The position numbers and the translations under genes are program-made. The notes under the pieces were generated by a model that saw only the letters and a list, made by a program, of their open reading frames with translations, was not told the DNA's origin and did not search any database. 51,496 bases of DNA from positions 1 to 51,496 of the forward strand of contig JADGCO010000021.1 of NCBI GenBank assembly GCA_015228935.1. Direction: 5' to 3'. Each line of letters opens with the position of its first letter. The first letter of the stretch is position 1. Positions 37,864 through 45,271 of the stretch are shown piece after piece. This DNA comes from Magnetococcales bacterium. GTDB lineage: Bacteria; Pseudomonadota; Magnetococcia; Magnetococcales; DC0425bin3.

Positions 37864-38134
37864 TTTTCTCTCCTGGCAGCCATCGTGCCGCCACTCCCCC
37901 ACCGGCTCATGCAATCGAAAAATATCTTGCCATGTTGGCGGAAAAAGGTGGAAAAGGATTTGGTGATGAAGCGCCGCCGTTTAAGCCTCCACATCGTTCC
38001 GTTTTTTGGAAGTGCTGCTCTGTCAAAGATCAGTTCATTCGACATCCAGGCCACCATGGACCGTCTGGAGAATCGGTATCAAAAAAGCGGGTGATTTTTT
38101 CTGGCGGAATTACACAGGAATTACACAAGACCAA
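37864..38134. other. Intergenic region downstream of the DUF1640 gene
   Basis: Open frames exist here but none has a recognisable start, motif or codon bias. Translations such as the segment around 37885-38094 look like a decayed fragment at best. The stretch ends at the terminator of the tRNA-Phe gene. Confidence 0.4.
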
Positions 38135-38137
38135 CAA

Positions 38138-38168
38138 AAAAGGGCTACAGCGCACTCTGTAACCCTTT
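38138..38168 (-). terminator. Intrinsic terminator of tRNA-Phe
   Basis: Read on the minus strand, AAAGGGTTACAG pairs with CTGTAGCCCTTT in 11 of 12 positions around a short loop and is followed by further T residues (38135-38138). It begins nine bases after the encoded CCA end. Confidence 0.85.
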
Positions 38169-38176
38169 GGTATATA

Positions 38177-38252
<76 letters not shown>

Positions 38253-38328
38253 ACACTGTTCTGAAACCAACCCGAAAAAGATCCCGGAAAAGACGAGCCA
38301 AGGAACGGTGCTTCACCAGGACGAATGG

Positions 38329-38358
38329 CTTATACTACGACTCCCGATAACGTGTCAA
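38329..38358 (-). promoter_or_regulatory. Sigma-70 promoter of tRNA-Phe
   Basis: On the minus strand TTGACA (38353-38358) and TATAAG (38329-38334) are separated by 18 bases. Transcription would start near 38320, giving a leader of roughly 65-70 nt before the tRNA 5' end. Confidence 0.65.
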
Positions 38359-38367
38359 CGTCCGTGA

Positions 38368-39321
38368 ATGCACATGACCTGGGAATTGCGTTTTTGTCTG
38401 GAATCTGACCGGCAGTCGCGTGTCCGTGAGCGGGTGAGCGATTTTCTTCTGGCAGGAAAAGCCACCGCAGTCACCATCATGGATGCCTCGGCCAAGGGAG
38501 TCTTGACCCCTGACACGGATTTTACCGACTGTCAGGTGGTGGCTTATTTTTTGCCGGATCATGATCCCCTGGCAACGGAACTGGAGCTGCGACTTTTTTT
38601 GTTTTCGCTGGGGGTGACCCGGGACCCGGCCCCACAGTGGCAACGTCTGGCCGATCAGGATTGGCAGGAAGGCTGGAAAGTCGGGCTTGGACCACAACCC
38701 GTGGGGCAAAAATTTCTGGTCGTGCCGTCCTGGATCACCCCGGCGTCGGACACGTCCCGGTTGATCATTCGTCTGGATCCGCAGATGGCTTTTGGCAGTG
38801 GCTCGCATGCCACCACCCAGGGTTGCCTGATCGCCATGGAAGAGCGTGCCGCAACCCACCCATTGGGGGATTTTCTCGACCTGGGTACCGGCTCCGGCAT
38901 CCTGGCCATTGGCGCGGCCCTGTTGCACGCCGGTTCCGTTACCGCCACAGACCCCGATCCGATTGCCGTCACCACCAGTCGTGACAATTATAATCGCAAC
39001 TGGCAGAATGGCTTTCCGGAATTTTTCTGTCTGGAAACCGACCTGCTTCCCCGGGGACGCTACCATACCGTGGTCGCCAATATTCTGGCCCCGGTCCTGT
39101 TGACGATGCTGACCGCCCAGGCAAAAATATCAACAAACGAGGAACCCTCTTTGGCACACATTCTGGTTCCTGGAGGTTTCCTCATCCTTTCGGGTATTCT
39201 TGTCGAACAGGAAGAGTTGATTGTGGCAGCTTGTGCCAGGGCAGGTTTGGAGCGCATCCAGACCCGGCATTGGGACGAATGGAGTGTCGTGACGGCCTGC
39301 AAGCCACAGACGCCATCTTGA
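38368..39321 (+). CDS. prmA: Ribosomal protein L11 methyltransferase
   Basis: A 317-residue PrmA. The N-terminal domain that binds L11 is followed by the hinge region QDWQEGWKVGLGPQPVGQKF. The catalytic part contains AFGSGSHATTQGCL, the SAM motif FLDLGTGSGILAIGA, and VVANILAPVLL, the PrmA version of motif IV. It trimethylates L11 in the cytoplasm. ATG 38368 and ATG 38374 are both possible starts. mtnA follows 74 bp later. Confidence 0.93.
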   Translation: MHMTWELRFCLESDRQSRVRERVSDFLLAGKATAVTIMDASAKGVLTPDTDFTDCQVVAYFLPDHDPLATELELRLFLFSLGVTRDPAPQWQRLADQDWQEGWKVGLGPQPVGQKFLVVPSWITPASDTSRLIIRLDPQMAFGSGSHATTQGCLIAMEERAATHPLGDFLDLGTGSGILAIGAALLHAGSVTATDPDPIAVTTSRDNYNRNWQNGFPEFFCLETDLLPRGRYHTVVANILAPVLLTMLTAQAKISTNEEPSLAHILVPGGFLILSGILVEQEELIVAACARAGLERIQTRHWDEWSVVTACKPQTPS

Positions 39322-39395
39322 CAAACCGTCTCCCAATATCCGAAACGGGAACAATTCATCATGAACCTGCCAGCAACAAACGTGCGGGGATACAC

Positions 39396-40448
39396 ATGAG
39401 TTTATTCGAAGTGGTGGGTTGGCATCAGGGAACAGTGCGCATGCTGGATCAGCGATTGCTGCCGGATCAGGAACTCTATCCGGAATATTCCAGCGCCGCC
39501 GAAGTGGCAGAGGCCATCCGGTCCATGGTGATCCGCGGGGCACCGGCCATCGGTTGCGCAGCCGCTTTCGGCGTGGCGGTCGAGGCGTACCGTCTCTCGC
39601 GGCAAGGCATCTCTTCCGGCTGGAAAGAAGCCCTGCTTCCCGGCTTCCAGGTCTTGCTGGAAAGCCGTCCGACAGCGATCAATCTGGCCTGGGCAATTGC
39701 GCGGATGCAGCGGGTCATGAACGCGCATCCAACACCCGCAGACCTGCCCGCCCGGTTGCTCGCCGAAGCCGAGGCGATCCATCGTGAAGATGTGGCCTCC
39801 TGTCGGGCCATCGGTCAGCATGGGGCCGCACTCGTCCAGGCACCCGACAATCGTCCCCTGACCATCATGACCCACTGCAATGCCGGTGCCCTGGCAACAG
39901 CCGGTTATGGCACGGCCCTGGGTGTCATCCGGGCCGCGCACGCCGCCCAAAAGTCCATCCGGGTGGTGGCTTGTGAAACCCGCCCCTATCTCCAGGGAGC
40001 GCGGCTGACCGCCTGGGAACTGGTCAAGGAAGGCATTCATACCACCCTCATCACCGACAGTATGGCCGGCCACCTGATGAGTCAGGGCGAAATCGACATG
40101 ATTGTCGTCGGCGCCGACCGCATCGCCGCCAATGGCGATACCGCCAACAAAATCGGCACCTATACCCATGCCGTATTGGCCAATCGCAACGGCATTCCCT
40201 TCCTGGTGGCCGCCCCCCTCTCCACCATCGACCTCCATACCTTGCGCGGCTCTGACATTCCCATCGAGGAACGTCCTTCCGAAGAGGTAACCCATTTTCT
40301 CGGTCGGCGAGTCGCCGCCGCAGGCGTCCATGTGCGCAATCCCGCCTTCGATGTGACTCCTGCTGAACTCATCTCCGCCATCATTACGGAAAAGGGGGTC
40401 GTCCGGGCACCCAATAAAGAAAAAATCAAGGCCTTGTTCAACACCTGA
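39396..40448 (+). CDS. mtnA: S-methyl-5-thioribose-1-phosphate isomerase
   Basis: A 350-residue MtnA of the eIF2B-related family. MVIRGAPAIGCAAAFG binds the phosphate. The catalytic cysteine is in MTHCNAGALATAGYGTALG, and the catalytic aspartate in VVGADRIAANGDTANKIGTY. PSEEVTHFLGR and NPAFDVTPAELISAIITE close the protein. It converts methylthioribose 1-phosphate to methylthioribulose 1-phosphate in methionine salvage. ATG 39396 has GGGGA five bases before it and gives the normal length. No other mtn gene is in the window, so the downstream route is unknown. Confidence 0.95.
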   Translation: MSLFEVVGWHQGTVRMLDQRLLPDQELYPEYSSAAEVAEAIRSMVIRGAPAIGCAAAFGVAVEAYRLSRQGISSGWKEALLPGFQVLLESRPTAINLAWAIARMQRVMNAHPTPADLPARLLAEAEAIHREDVASCRAIGQHGAALVQAPDNRPLTIMTHCNAGALATAGYGTALGVIRAAHAAQKSIRVVACETRPYLQGARLTAWELVKEGIHTTLITDSMAGHLMSQGEIDMIVVGADRIAANGDTANKIGTYTHAVLANRNGIPFLVAAPLSTIDLHTLRGSDIPIEERPSEEVTHFLGRRVAAAGVHVRNPAFDVTPAELISAIITEKGVVRAPNKEKIKALFNT

Positions 40449-40531
40449 TCAACAGAAGCTCCCAAACCGGCAGCATGTGAAAAGACTTTAAACAATCTTT
40501 GGATTCTCCCGTCAAGGACGCAAGACAAGCC

Positions 40532-41131
40532 ATGTCCGCTCAACAGTTGACCAGTGCAGAAAAACAGCAACGCGAATTCGTTCGCATCGATGACATGCTC
40601 CCCTTCGCCTGGGCCAAAATTCCTGAAGATGAGATCAAGAAAATTTTATTGCACTATGAAAAACACCGGGAATTCCCGGCCAAGACTGGTGATGTCAATG
40701 CACTTCTTTCCTCCATGGACATCAACGACAAATTGAAACTGCTCGAACGCGAGGAACCCAATCTGGCCAAAATTCTGTCCCGGTTGGACATGAAACTCAA
40801 CTTTCTCATTCGCCTGTTTCATCCGGGTGAGCAGCAACAACCCTTGATCCCCACCCCGATCAACCTGAGCGGAGGCGGCCTCGCCTTCTGGGAACGGGAT
40901 GTGCCCCTGGAGATTGGCGAGGTCCTGCATATCCGCATCGCCATCTCTCCCGACTCTTTGGCCGTCATCGAGTGTTACGGACGGGTGGTCCATGTGCGTC
41001 ACAAGGATCATGACGACCTGGACAAGGTGGCACTCAATTTTGAACCCATCCTGAGCCAGGATCGGGAAACCATCATCCAACACATTTTCAAACGCCAGGC
41101 CGAACGTCTGCGTGCCAAAAAGCAGGTTTGA
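40532..41131 (+). CDS. PilZ-domain protein, single module
   Basis: A 199-residue protein with the two c-di-GMP-binding signatures of PilZ: R14xxxR18 (REFVRIDD) and NLSGGG at 111-116. Between them lies a helical insert of about 80 residues (EIKKILLHYEKHREFP...KLNFLIRLFHP), which is not part of ordinary PilZ barrels. The same order is found twice in the next gene, so these form a local family. It should bind c-di-GMP and could pass the signal made by enzymes such as the regulator at 19397-20689. ATG 40532 is used; an in-frame TTG at 40499 is less likely. Confidence 0.85.
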   Translation: MSAQQLTSAEKQQREFVRIDDMLPFAWAKIPEDEIKKILLHYEKHREFPAKTGDVNALLSSMDINDKLKLLEREEPNLAKILSRLDMKLNFLIRLFHPGEQQQPLIPTPINLSGGGLAFWERDVPLEIGEVLHIRIAISPDSLAVIECYGRVVHVRHKDHDDLDKVALNFEPILSQDRETIIQHIFKRQAERLRAKKQV

Positions 41132-41138
41132 CCGCATC

Positions 41139-42869
41139 ATGGACAAGTCTCCCAAAAGTGCGCGGGACAATCCCTTCCCTGGAAACCGAGGCAAGGCCTT
41201 CAATCGTCTGGAACCGGATGTTCCCTTCTGGTGGCGTAAAATCACCCGTCATCTGATGACTGCCCGTACCCAACAGCTCCGGGTGGATGGCAAACTTCCT
41301 TTCAGTCGCATCAATCTGGAACAATTTTTTACGGATCATCTTCCAAAGCTCCGTAAAAGGTCAGCCAACGAGCAGTCCGCTCCCGCCCTGACAAAAAGAG
41401 TTGATATCCTGACCAGCCTGGAAGACAAGCTGGATGCATTCGTGGCCATGCTCCAACCAAAAAATGGTCAGGGACGCATTCATCAAACCCCGATTCCCAT
41501 CCAATTCGGTGGACAACGTTTTGCCTTCTGGGAAAAAGATCCAGACCTGCAAACCGGTGATCAAATCGAGATTCACCTGGGTCTTTTTCCGGATGATTAC
41601 ATATTGTTGCATGGTTACGCCCAGGTGATTCAGACCGCGACGGATCCGCAAAGCGGGTTGACCCGGGTTTTTTGTGAAATGGTGATCATGGGACATGATC
41701 CTGTACGTTCTGCCCACATCATGCCGCGCCTCCACAAGCAACCAGACGTTCCCAAGGCAGATGTGTCCCATGCCAGACCACTCCCCACCACTTCAGTTTC
41801 CACCACCACGGAAACGCCTGCCCAACCCGCACGTGACTTGACACGTGTCGAACCGGCTCCACCGGCAGCGCCCCTTTCAGCCCGGGAAATACAAACAAAC
41901 ACTCCCCTGGTCTCGGAACCTTTGTTTCAGGTTGACGCCGGGCCAACCGATGACAACGCGGCCAATCGTCGGCAGGCCTACCGAGTCAATGACGATATTG
42001 CATTCTCCTGGAAAGTTGTCAGTCACGAAGATATCGCAGAAGCCCAGAATTATTTCAGACAGCACGATCGTCTTCCCATACGCAACAAAGAATCCCGCAT
42101 TCGCGATCTCCTTGATCAATATGTTGCAAATCTGCAACGTCTGGACAAACGCTTCTCGCGTACCGAGGTCCTGCTCTCCTGGTTTCGTTTTGAGTTGCTG
42201 GCCTTGTTTCAACGCGCCATGCGTTCCAGTGACGAGGAAACGGTGTTGATGTGCGCCGTTCAACTTCATGAAATTTCGAATGAAATTGTTTCAAGACCCG
42301 AGTCGATCACCCCCCAGTTTGCGCAGGTGATGACGCTGATTCGCAAGCGTCTGGAACAGCAGCAAAAAAATTCCGTCCTGGATCCCCTTCTGGCGGCCAA
42401 CAGGATCAATGAGGGAAAGGATCTCATCCTTAAAACCAATCGGGAAATTGACAAAATCATTCAGGAAGTTGCCACGCTGACACCGGCCTTGACCCAAAAG
42501 GTCGAGCTGTTCCACAACAGCATGGGAGCGATCCAGCTTCCCCAGACGGCGGGGAAAATAAAACGATCTTCCGGCACGGAGCATATGACCAAAAGCCAAG
42601 TCAATCTGAGCGCCACTGGGGTGGCTTTCCGGACCAGCGAAACTTTTCTTGAAAAAGGGGATTATGTCCAACTCAACCTGGAACTGAGTCCCAATGGCAC
42701 CGACTTCATCACCTACACGGCCTATGGACAGATCGTCATGATCAAGCAGCTCTCCGTGGGAAAGCCTCTCCGTATTGCCACGCAATTTATTCTCATACCC
42801 AGAAAAATGGAAGAACATCTGGGTGCCCACATTGCCCGCCGGCAAAGAGAGTTGCTGCTGGTAAAATAA
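41139..42869 (+). CDS. Tandem PilZ-like protein with one degenerate module
   Basis: A protein of about 576 residues that repeats the architecture of the preceding PilZ protein twice. In the first half the entry motif is KAFNR followed by LEPDVPFWWRKI, but the NxSxxG site is replaced by QFGGQRFAFW, so c-di-GMP binding is probably lost. A proline/threonine-rich linker follows (about residues 200-265). The second half has RQAYRVNDDIAFSW (intact RxxxR), a long helical insert with charged residues, and NLSATGVAF (intact NxSxxG). ATG 41139 is seven bases after the upstream stop; GTG 41112, overlapping the upstream gene, is possible. Confidence 0.8.
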   Translation: MDKSPKSARDNPFPGNRGKAFNRLEPDVPFWWRKITRHLMTARTQQLRVDGKLPFSRINLEQFFTDHLPKLRKRSANEQSAPALTKRVDILTSLEDKLDAFVAMLQPKNGQGRIHQTPIPIQFGGQRFAFWEKDPDLQTGDQIEIHLGLFPDDYILLHGYAQVIQTATDPQSGLTRVFCEMVIMGHDPVRSAHIMPRLHKQPDVPKADVSHARPLPTTSVSTTTETPAQPARDLTRVEPAPPAAPLSAREIQTNTPLVSEPLFQVDAGPTDDNAANRRQAYRVNDDIAFSWKVVSHEDIAEAQNYFRQHDRLPIRNKESRIRDLLDQYVANLQRLDKRFSRTEVLLSWFRFELLALFQRAMRSSDEETVLMCAVQLHEISNEIVSRPESITPQFAQVMTLIRKRLEQQQKNSVLDPLLAANRINEGKDLILKTNREIDKIIQEVATLTPALTQKVELFHNSMGAIQLPQTAGKIKRSSGTEHMTKSQVNLSATGVAFRTSETFLEKGDYVQLNLELSPNGTDFITYTAYGQIVMIKQLSVGKPLRIATQFILIPRKMEEHLGAHIARRQRELLLVK

Positions 42870-42910
42870 TATTTTCCTTGCTGAAAACAAAACCCCGTCT
42901 AAACCGGAAA

Positions 42911-43726
42911 CTACCGGTGCAGGATCAATTCCGATGCCACCTTGACACCCAGGTAGGCGAGAATCAGAAAAGAATAACCAGCCGCCGTAAAATGCACGGC
43001 ACGCCGGCCACGCCAGCCGTGTCGTTCATGTCCGTAGAGCAGCAGACCGAATACCACCCAGGTGACCCAGGATAGAATCACCTTGTGATTCAGGATGAAA
43101 TAAATTCCCTGTCGCTGGTGGGAAAAAAATCCACCGGTCAGGATACTCAGGGTCAGCAGGACCATTCCCAGGCGCAAAATCCAGAACATGCGATCTTCGA
43201 GAACGCCCAGGGGTGGAAACATGCTGAACATGGGGCCGAATTTTTTTTTGCGCAGGGCATGCTCCTGGAAGGATTCCAGAACGGCCAGGACGGCGGCGAT
43301 GGTCAACAGGCCATAGGCGAGCAGGGACAAAGTCAAGTGACTGATCAGCAGAGGATCTTCGACATCCCGGAGAACGGGATGTTCAGAGGGAATCACCCGC
43401 GACAGCAGCAACAAGATGAGAATCAACGGCAACAGGATCAGGCCGACTGAACGGGCTTCATGGCGTTCCATGCGCCAGCCCACCAGAAACAACAAGCCCA
43501 TGAATATGGCCACCAGGTTCAGGGAGTGGGCCAGATCCACCGACAGCATGCCGCCGCCCCGAAACAAGGATGCCACCAGGAGCAGACCTTGTGCAGTCCA
43601 GCCGACAGCCACCACCCACCAACTGGCAAGGGATGGCTCCGTGATTTCCCGCAAATGATTACGTACAAATATCCAGGTGGCCGCGCCATAGGCCAGGACG
43701 GATACCCAGAACAATACGTTGACCAT
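42911..43726 (-). CDS. CcsA/YpjD-like cytochrome c assembly membrane protein
   Basis: A 271-residue protein with about eight membrane helices. It fits the CcsA/CcmC-like (YpjD) branch of haem-handling proteins, with conserved histidines in VDLAHSLNLVAIF, LISHLTLSLLAYGLLTIAAVLAVLE and FILNHKVILSWVTWVVFG. The tryptophan-rich haem loop of true CcsA is not obvious, so a role in cytochrome maturation is inferred from the family. ATG 43726 has GAGG nine bases upstream; ATG 43765 would add 13 residues. It is convergent with the PilZ genes and divergent from ispD. Confidence 0.75.
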   Translation of the reverse strand: MVNVLFWVSVLAYGAATWIFVRNHLREITEPSLASWWVVAVGWTAQGLLLVASLFRGGGMLSVDLAHSLNLVAIFMGLLFLVGWRMERHEARSVGLILLPLILILLLLSRVIPSEHPVLRDVEDPLLISHLTLSLLAYGLLTIAAVLAVLESFQEHALRKKKFGPMFSMFPPLGVLEDRMFWILRLGMVLLTLSILTGGFFSHQRQGIYFILNHKVILSWVTWVVFGLLLYGHERHGWRGRRAVHFTAAGYSFLILAYLGVKVASELILHR

Positions 43727-43825
43727 GCAAACCGCCTCATCTCTTTCAGGACTGCCCATTGACAAAGGTACGCCAATTATCTACTCCATCTCCAGGTCCA
43801 GTGCAAACCCGTTGCAGGATGATGC

Positions 43826-44551
43826 ATGGAAAAGAGCGAGTCATCAGGAGAAGAGACCAGACCTTGCACCATGATTGTCGTGGCCGCCGGGCAGGGCAAA
43901 CGTTTTGGGGGTGGGTTGCCCAAGCAGTACCGTCCGGTGGCGGAGCGTCCGTTGCTGGTTCACACTCTGACACATTTGCACGCCCATCCCCTGATTGATC
44001 GGATTGTACCGGTGATTGCCCCGGATGGTCTGGTTCTCTGGGAAAAAATCATGCGGCCCTGGCTGGAATCCCTGCCCAAGGTTGCCTGGCCTGTCGCCGG
44101 CGGCGCGGAGCGGCAACATTCGGTGCGCAATGGTTTGGCAGCCTTGGACCTGGCACCCGATGCCTGGGTGGGAATTCATGATGGTGCCCGCCCTCTCGTA
44201 CTGCCTGATCTTCTGGACCGGCTTTTCCAGGCCAGATCCCTGGCCGATGCCCTGCTGGTGGCTTTGCCGGCCCAGGATACCGTCAAACAGGTTTCACCCG
44301 GACAGCATATCATGACCACCCTGAATCGTCAGGAAATCTGGTTGGCCCAGACTCCCCAGATTTTCCGTTATGCCCTCGTGCAGGCTGCCCATGCGCAGGC
44401 CGTTGCATCCGGGTTCATAGGCACCGATGATGCGTCACTGGTGGAACATCTGGGTGTGGCGGTGCGGGTGGTGTCGGGTGATGTGCGCAACATCAAGGTG
44501 ACCCATCCCCATGACGAAACCATCGTCACCCTGTTTTTGCGCGGAGGCTGA
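43826..44551 (+). CDS. ispD: 2-C-methyl-D-erythritol 4-phosphate cytidylyltransferase
   Basis: A 241-residue IspD. IVVAAGQGKRFGGGLPKQY is the CTP-binding loop with the essential arginine and lysine. AGGAERQHSVRNGL, HDGARPLVLPDLL and the LNRQEIWLAQTPQIF block follow; TDDASLVEHLG and VTHPHDE sit near the end. It joins MEP to CTP. ATG 43826 is preferred since AGGA (43816-43819) is six bases upstream; ATG 43871 is the start of the core fold. The stop lies two bases before the first of the ispF-like minicistrons, and GGAGG at its 3' end serves them. Confidence 0.94.
   Translation: MEKSESSGEETRPCTMIVVAAGQGKRFGGGLPKQYRPVAERPLLVHTLTHLHAHPLIDRIVPVIAPDGLVLWEKIMRPWLESLPKVAWPVAGGAERQHSVRNGLAALDLAPDAWVGIHDGARPLVLPDLLDRLFQARSLADALLVALPAQDTVKQVSPGQHIMTTLNRQEIWLAQTPQIFRYALVQAAHAQAVASGFIGTDDASLVEHLGVAVRVVSGDVRNIKVTHPHDETIVTLFLRGG
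44543..44547 (+). promoter_or_regulatory. Ribosome-binding site serving minicistron 1 instead of ispF
   Basis: GGAGG ends six bases before ATG 44554. No comparable site precedes ATG 44622 or the ispF ATG 44690. The native ispF site therefore appears to have been left 136 bp upstream by the tandem duplication. Confidence 0.7.
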
Positions 44552-44553
44552 TC

Positions 44554-44625
44554 ATGAAAATCTGCATTGGACAGGAACTCCATGTTCACGCCCGGGTTGC
44601 CAGACGTTCCCTGGTGCTGACATGA
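44554..44625 (+). pseudogene. ispF 5'-end duplicate, minicistron 1 (23 codons)
   Basis: It starts MKICIGQELHVHARV and ends after 23 codons. Over 68 bp it is about 75% identical to the second copy and is colinear with the first 68 bases of ispF. The zinc-ligand aspartate of IspF (D in GFDVH) has become histidine, so it has no enzymatic value. Its TGA overlaps the ATG of the second copy (ATGA, 44622-44625). Confidence 0.85.
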
Positions 44626-44693
44626 ATATTCACATTGGACAGGAATTCCATGCTCACGTCTGGGTTCCCGGACAGCCTTTGGTGCCGGCATGA
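44622..44693 (+). pseudogene. ispF 5'-end duplicate, minicistron 2 (23 codons)
   Basis: It starts MNIHIGQEFHAHVWV and stops after 23 codons in TGA 44691-44693, which overlaps the ispF ATG at 44690 (ATGA). As in the first copy, the metal-binding aspartate is replaced by histidine. It has no ribosome-binding site of its own; ribosomes could arrive only from minicistron 1. Confidence 0.85.
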
Positions 44694-45169
44694 ATATGCG
44701 CATCGGGCAGGGATTTGATGTCCATGCCTGGGTGACCGGGCGGTCCCTGGTGTTGGGTGGGGTGCATATTCCCCATGCCCAGGGATTGTTGGGACACTCC
44801 GATGCCGATGTCCTCTTGCATGCCGTTTGCGATGCTCTTCTCGGTGCTGCCGGTCTGGGGGATATTGGCCACCATTTTCCCGATACCGATCCAACCTTCA
44901 AAGGCATTGACAGCACCCTGCTCGTCGAACAGGTCATGCACCAGTTGGTGCAAGCGGGCTGGCAGGTCATCAATCTCGACACGACCATCCTCTGCCAAAA
45001 ACCCAAACTCGCCCCTTACATGCCGCACATGCAATCCCGCATCGCCGCTTTGCTGCGGGTGGAACCAGCCCAGATCAACATCAAGGCCACCACCACGGAA
45101 AAAATGGGCTTTGTCGGCCGCCAGGAGGGAATGGCCGCCATGGCCGTTGTCCTGCTGGGTTCAAGGTAA
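44690..45169 (+). CDS. ispF: 2-C-methyl-D-erythritol 2,4-cyclodiphosphate synthase
   Basis: A 159-residue IspF of normal length. MRIGQGFDVHAW carries the zinc ligands D and H, HSDADVLLHAVCDALLGAAGLGDIGHHFPDTD adds the third ligand and the MEcPP signature, and NIKATTTEKMGFVGRQEG binds CDP. It cyclises CDP-ME2P, two steps after IspD. Start ATG 44690 (or ATG 44696, which gives MRIG as in E. coli) has no ribosome-binding site; it follows two ATGA-linked minicistrons made from its own duplicated 5' end. Together with ispH (18340) it is one of three MEP-pathway genes here. Confidence 0.95.
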   Translation: MNMRIGQGFDVHAWVTGRSLVLGGVHIPHAQGLLGHSDADVLLHAVCDALLGAAGLGDIGHHFPDTDPTFKGIDSTLLVEQVMHQLVQAGWQVINLDTTILCQKPKLAPYMPHMQSRIAALLRVEPAQINIKATTTEKMGFVGRQEGMAAMAVVLLGSR

Positions 45170-45220
45170 AGCAAAAAAAATGCCAAAAAACCAAAAAATT
45201 TGCCATGGCCCGCCCCCTGG

Positions 45221-45247
45221 GCTTTTTTGCAAACGGCGCAAAAAAGC
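45221..45247. terminator. Inverted repeat between convergent ispF and antiporter genes
   Basis: GCTTTTTTGC (45221-45230) and GCAAAAAAGC (45238-45247) pair perfectly with a 7-base loop. It lies between two converging 3' ends and could stop transcription from both sides. The following CCAGCCCCCTGGACCCCG resembles the right part of the palindromic repeats at 1-63 and 18221-18283. Confidence 0.5.
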
Positions 45248-45271
45248 GGAGCCAGCCCCCTGGACCCCGTT

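Larger units (their letters stand above)
44554..44757 (+). repeat. 68-bp tandem triplication of the ispF start region
   Basis: ATG codons lie at 44554, 44622 and 44690, exactly 68 bp apart, and each begins a unit with the pattern ATGAA-AT--, C(A/G)GGA, CCA(T/C)GC-C-, GTGG(T/C). Units 1 and 2 match at about 75% of bases and units 2 and 3 at about 70% (counted by eye). Because 68 is not a multiple of three, each unit ends in TGA in its own frame exactly over the next ATG. Confidence 0.9.

Noticed and set aside
44554-44693. Sequencing or assembly artefact as cause of the ispF repeats
   Set aside because: The three units differ at about 25-30% of positions, so they are not a mis-assembled identical repeat.
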